Shown here: positions 63,041 to 64,000 of the stretch, piece by piece
Layout of the letters: the number at the start of each line of letters is the position of its first letter
Position numbering within the stretch: position 1 is the first letter of the stretch
NCBI RefSeq assembly: GCF_001723605.1
Contig: NZ_CP017111.1
Coordinates: 1,798,001 to 1,862,000, forward strand
Length of the DNA: 64,000 bases
Direction of reading: 5' to 3'
From: Sulfurospirillum halorespirans DSM 13726
GTDB taxonomy: Bacteria > Campylobacterota > Campylobacteria > Campylobacterales > Sulfurospirillaceae
Position numbers and translations under genes: made by a program
The notes under the pieces: model-generated
The model's database searches: none
What the model saw: only the letters and a program-made list of their open reading frames with translations
Told to the model about the DNA's origin: nothing

Positions 63041-64000
63041 CTAACTTCTTTTCACTTGGGTTAATTCGGCAACGATGCTAATGGCGATCTCTTCAGGCGT
63101 TTGCGCATTGATAGAGACACCAATAGGACAATGCACGACGTCTAATTCTTGTTGCGCAAAACCCTCTTTCAACAGCTCCGCATACACATAATTGCGTTTG
63201 GTTTTACTCCCAATCATCCCAATGTATTTGGCGCGCATACGAAGGGCTTGCTCAAGCACAACTTTATCAACGCCTCTGGTCACGATGGCAATGTAACTGT
63301 TGGGAGGAATACCTACCTCTTGGAGTAATCCCTCATACGTCGAAGAGACCACATGAATTTCATCGGCGGAGGGAAATCGCTCTTTATTGGCAAACGCTTC
63401 TCTATCATCAATGACAACCGTGTAAAAACCAAGCGATTTAGAGAGTAAGGCGATTTGCTGAGAGACATGCCCAGCCCCCACGATGTAGAGCCGATCCATC
63501 GCGTAAAAAGGCTCGATCATGTACCGATTTTTTCCTACATGTAAATGAAACTTAACATGGTAAAAATTCTCCCGAAGCTCACGTACGATGCCTTGTACCT
63601 CTTTGTCCTCTTCGCCAAATAGCTCCGTTTCAGTGCATATCCATTTATGCTTGCCACTCATACGCCTGTTCGTCTGCGAAATATTCGTAATCATGATAAA
63701 ATCCGTACCCACGGTTTTAAGCTCTTTGGCTTTATGGTAGATGTTGAGTTGCGAAATATCGAGCGCATCAATGTGCTCCAAAAGCACGCTGACTTCGCCA
63801 CCACACACCATGCCAGCAGCTCTTGCATCATCATCGGTGAGTTCAATGTCTTCGATGGAGCTCTGTTTGGTTTTAAACACCTCAGGGGCTAACTGCATCG
63901 CCATGGCTTCAAGTGTGCCTCCACCGATGGTGCCTTCAATGGACGTATCTTTGCGAATCACCATCTTCGTGCCCGCTTCTCTAGGGGCTGAACCGCTTTT
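63041..64000 (-). CDS. XdhC-family protein (N-terminus outside the window)
   Basis: The frame runs off the right edge: 12 more codons upstream of the ATG at 63964 continue the family motif (GSAPREAGTKMVI, then EGTIGGGTLE), so the ATG is internal. The C-terminal half has the XdhC Rossmann domain (YIVGAGHVSQQIALLSKSLGF, DDREAFANKERFP, YIGMIGSKTKRNYVYAEL, HCPIGVSINAQTPEEIAISI). XdhC proteins insert sulfurated molybdenum cofactor into xanthine-dehydrogenase-type enzymes. TACATGTAAATG at 63536 is read as Leu-His-Val. Confidence 0.9.
   Translation of the reverse strand, partial: KSGSAPREAGTKMVIRKDTSIEGTIGGGTLEAMAMQLAPEVFKTKQSSIEDIELTDDDARAAGMVCGGEVSVLLEHIDALDISQLNIYHKAKELKTVGTDFIMITNISQTNRRMSGKHKWICTETELFGEEDKEVQGIVRELRENFYHVKFHLHVGKNRYMIEPFYAMDRLYIVGAGHVSQQIALLSKSLGFYTVVIDDREAFANKERFPSADEIHVVSSTYEGLLQEVGIPPNSYIAIVTRGVDKVVLEQALRMRAKYIGMIGSKTKRNYVYAELLKEGFAQQELDVVHCPIGVSINAQTPEEIAISIVAELTQVKRS

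Larger units (their letters stand above)
3255..63543. repeat. Dispersed palindrome TACATGTA (core of TTTACATGTAAA), about 40 copies
   Basis: Start positions of the TACATGTA core: 3257, 3551, 4290, 7861, 10770, 11745, 12362, 12959, 16360, 17455, 19141, 19664, 19718, 20176, 22648, 23347, 23493, 23649, 26666, 29526, 29617, 33009, 37782, 38625, 40603, 41865, 42917, 45148, 45996, 47300, 47877, 50750, 52628, 53741, 56997, 57770, 61341, 61951, 62516 and 63536. About 21 are the full 12-mer TTTACATGTAAA. About 32 lie inside genes and 8 between them. Flanks beyond the 12-mer are not conserved except a tendency to G or C. Positions were counted by eye. Confidence 0.9.

Noticed and set aside
3255-63543. 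TTTACATGTAAA as a conventional promoter operator
   Set aside because: About four fifths of copies lie inside coding regions at random distances from starts, so a regulon operator cannot explain the distribution, though single intergenic copies (for example 19139-19150) could still be regulatory.
3255-63543. TACATGTA as a restriction target
   Set aside because: Restriction targets tend to be avoided in a host genome, while this motif is strongly over-represented, and no methyltransferase or restriction gene is in the window.

Overview
The window looks like a chromosomal segment of a Campylobacterota bacterium, most like Sulfurospirillum. The evidence is the gene order peptidyl-prolyl isomerase-ftsA-ftsZ, moderate-to-low GC, many chemotaxis and cyclic-di-GMP proteins, a BdbC/BdbD-type Dsb pair, small-type PurL, and the style of the Kdp-like/Ktr and DVU_1551-like clusters. 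The genus is an inference; no rRNA or other marker is present.

Layout. 1-5264: cell division (ftsA, ftsZ), then prmC and a Ste24-type protease. 5422-10997: two chemoreceptors (one with a periplasmic CxxCH haem motif), an ABC-F ATPase and a STAS-like protein. 11083-13006: a three-gene operon behind an FNR-like site (DUF2249, haem-copper-like membrane protein, SufT-like). 13102-17884: kup, purH, dsbB/dsbA. 17894-29917: housekeeping genes, including patB, two tandem NlpC/P60 lipoproteins, purL, a GGDEF/EAL protein, tatB, tatC and queA, which appears to start at ATA. 30271-45174: an AT-rich accessory island holding a two-partner secretion/CDI locus (cdiB, a 2.6-kilo-residue cdiA with a lipase-like C-terminus, a lipoprotein likely to be the immunity protein), then decayed toxin tails and orphan immunity genes separated by an approximately 69-bp hairpin repeat, then small lipoproteins and membrane proteins. 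45185-50147: a flagellar-rod-like mini-protein and a signalling operon (hybrid kinase, HD-GYP regulator, solute-binding protein). 50270-56250: beta-CASP nuclease, acyl-CoA synthetase, TonB-dependent receptor. 56362-60128: one overlapping operon, KdpDE-like regulators, TrkH, a truncated TrkA and msrB. 60179-64000: a CNNM/CBS protein with a 21-codon leader ORF, and a phosphatase/NTP-transferase-HD/XdhC cluster that runs off the right end.

The most unusual signal is not a gene. The palindrome TACATGTA, mostly as TTTACATGTAAA, occurs about 40 times (hand count), on average every 1.6 kb, and mostly inside genes of unrelated families. There it is read almost always as Leu-His-Val or Thr-Cys-Lys. 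This suggests selection or spread at the DNA level, comparable in density to DNA-uptake sequences or the cyanobacterial HIP1 octamer. The same palindrome forms the loop centre of the hairpin repeat that punctuates the orphan toxin/immunity array.
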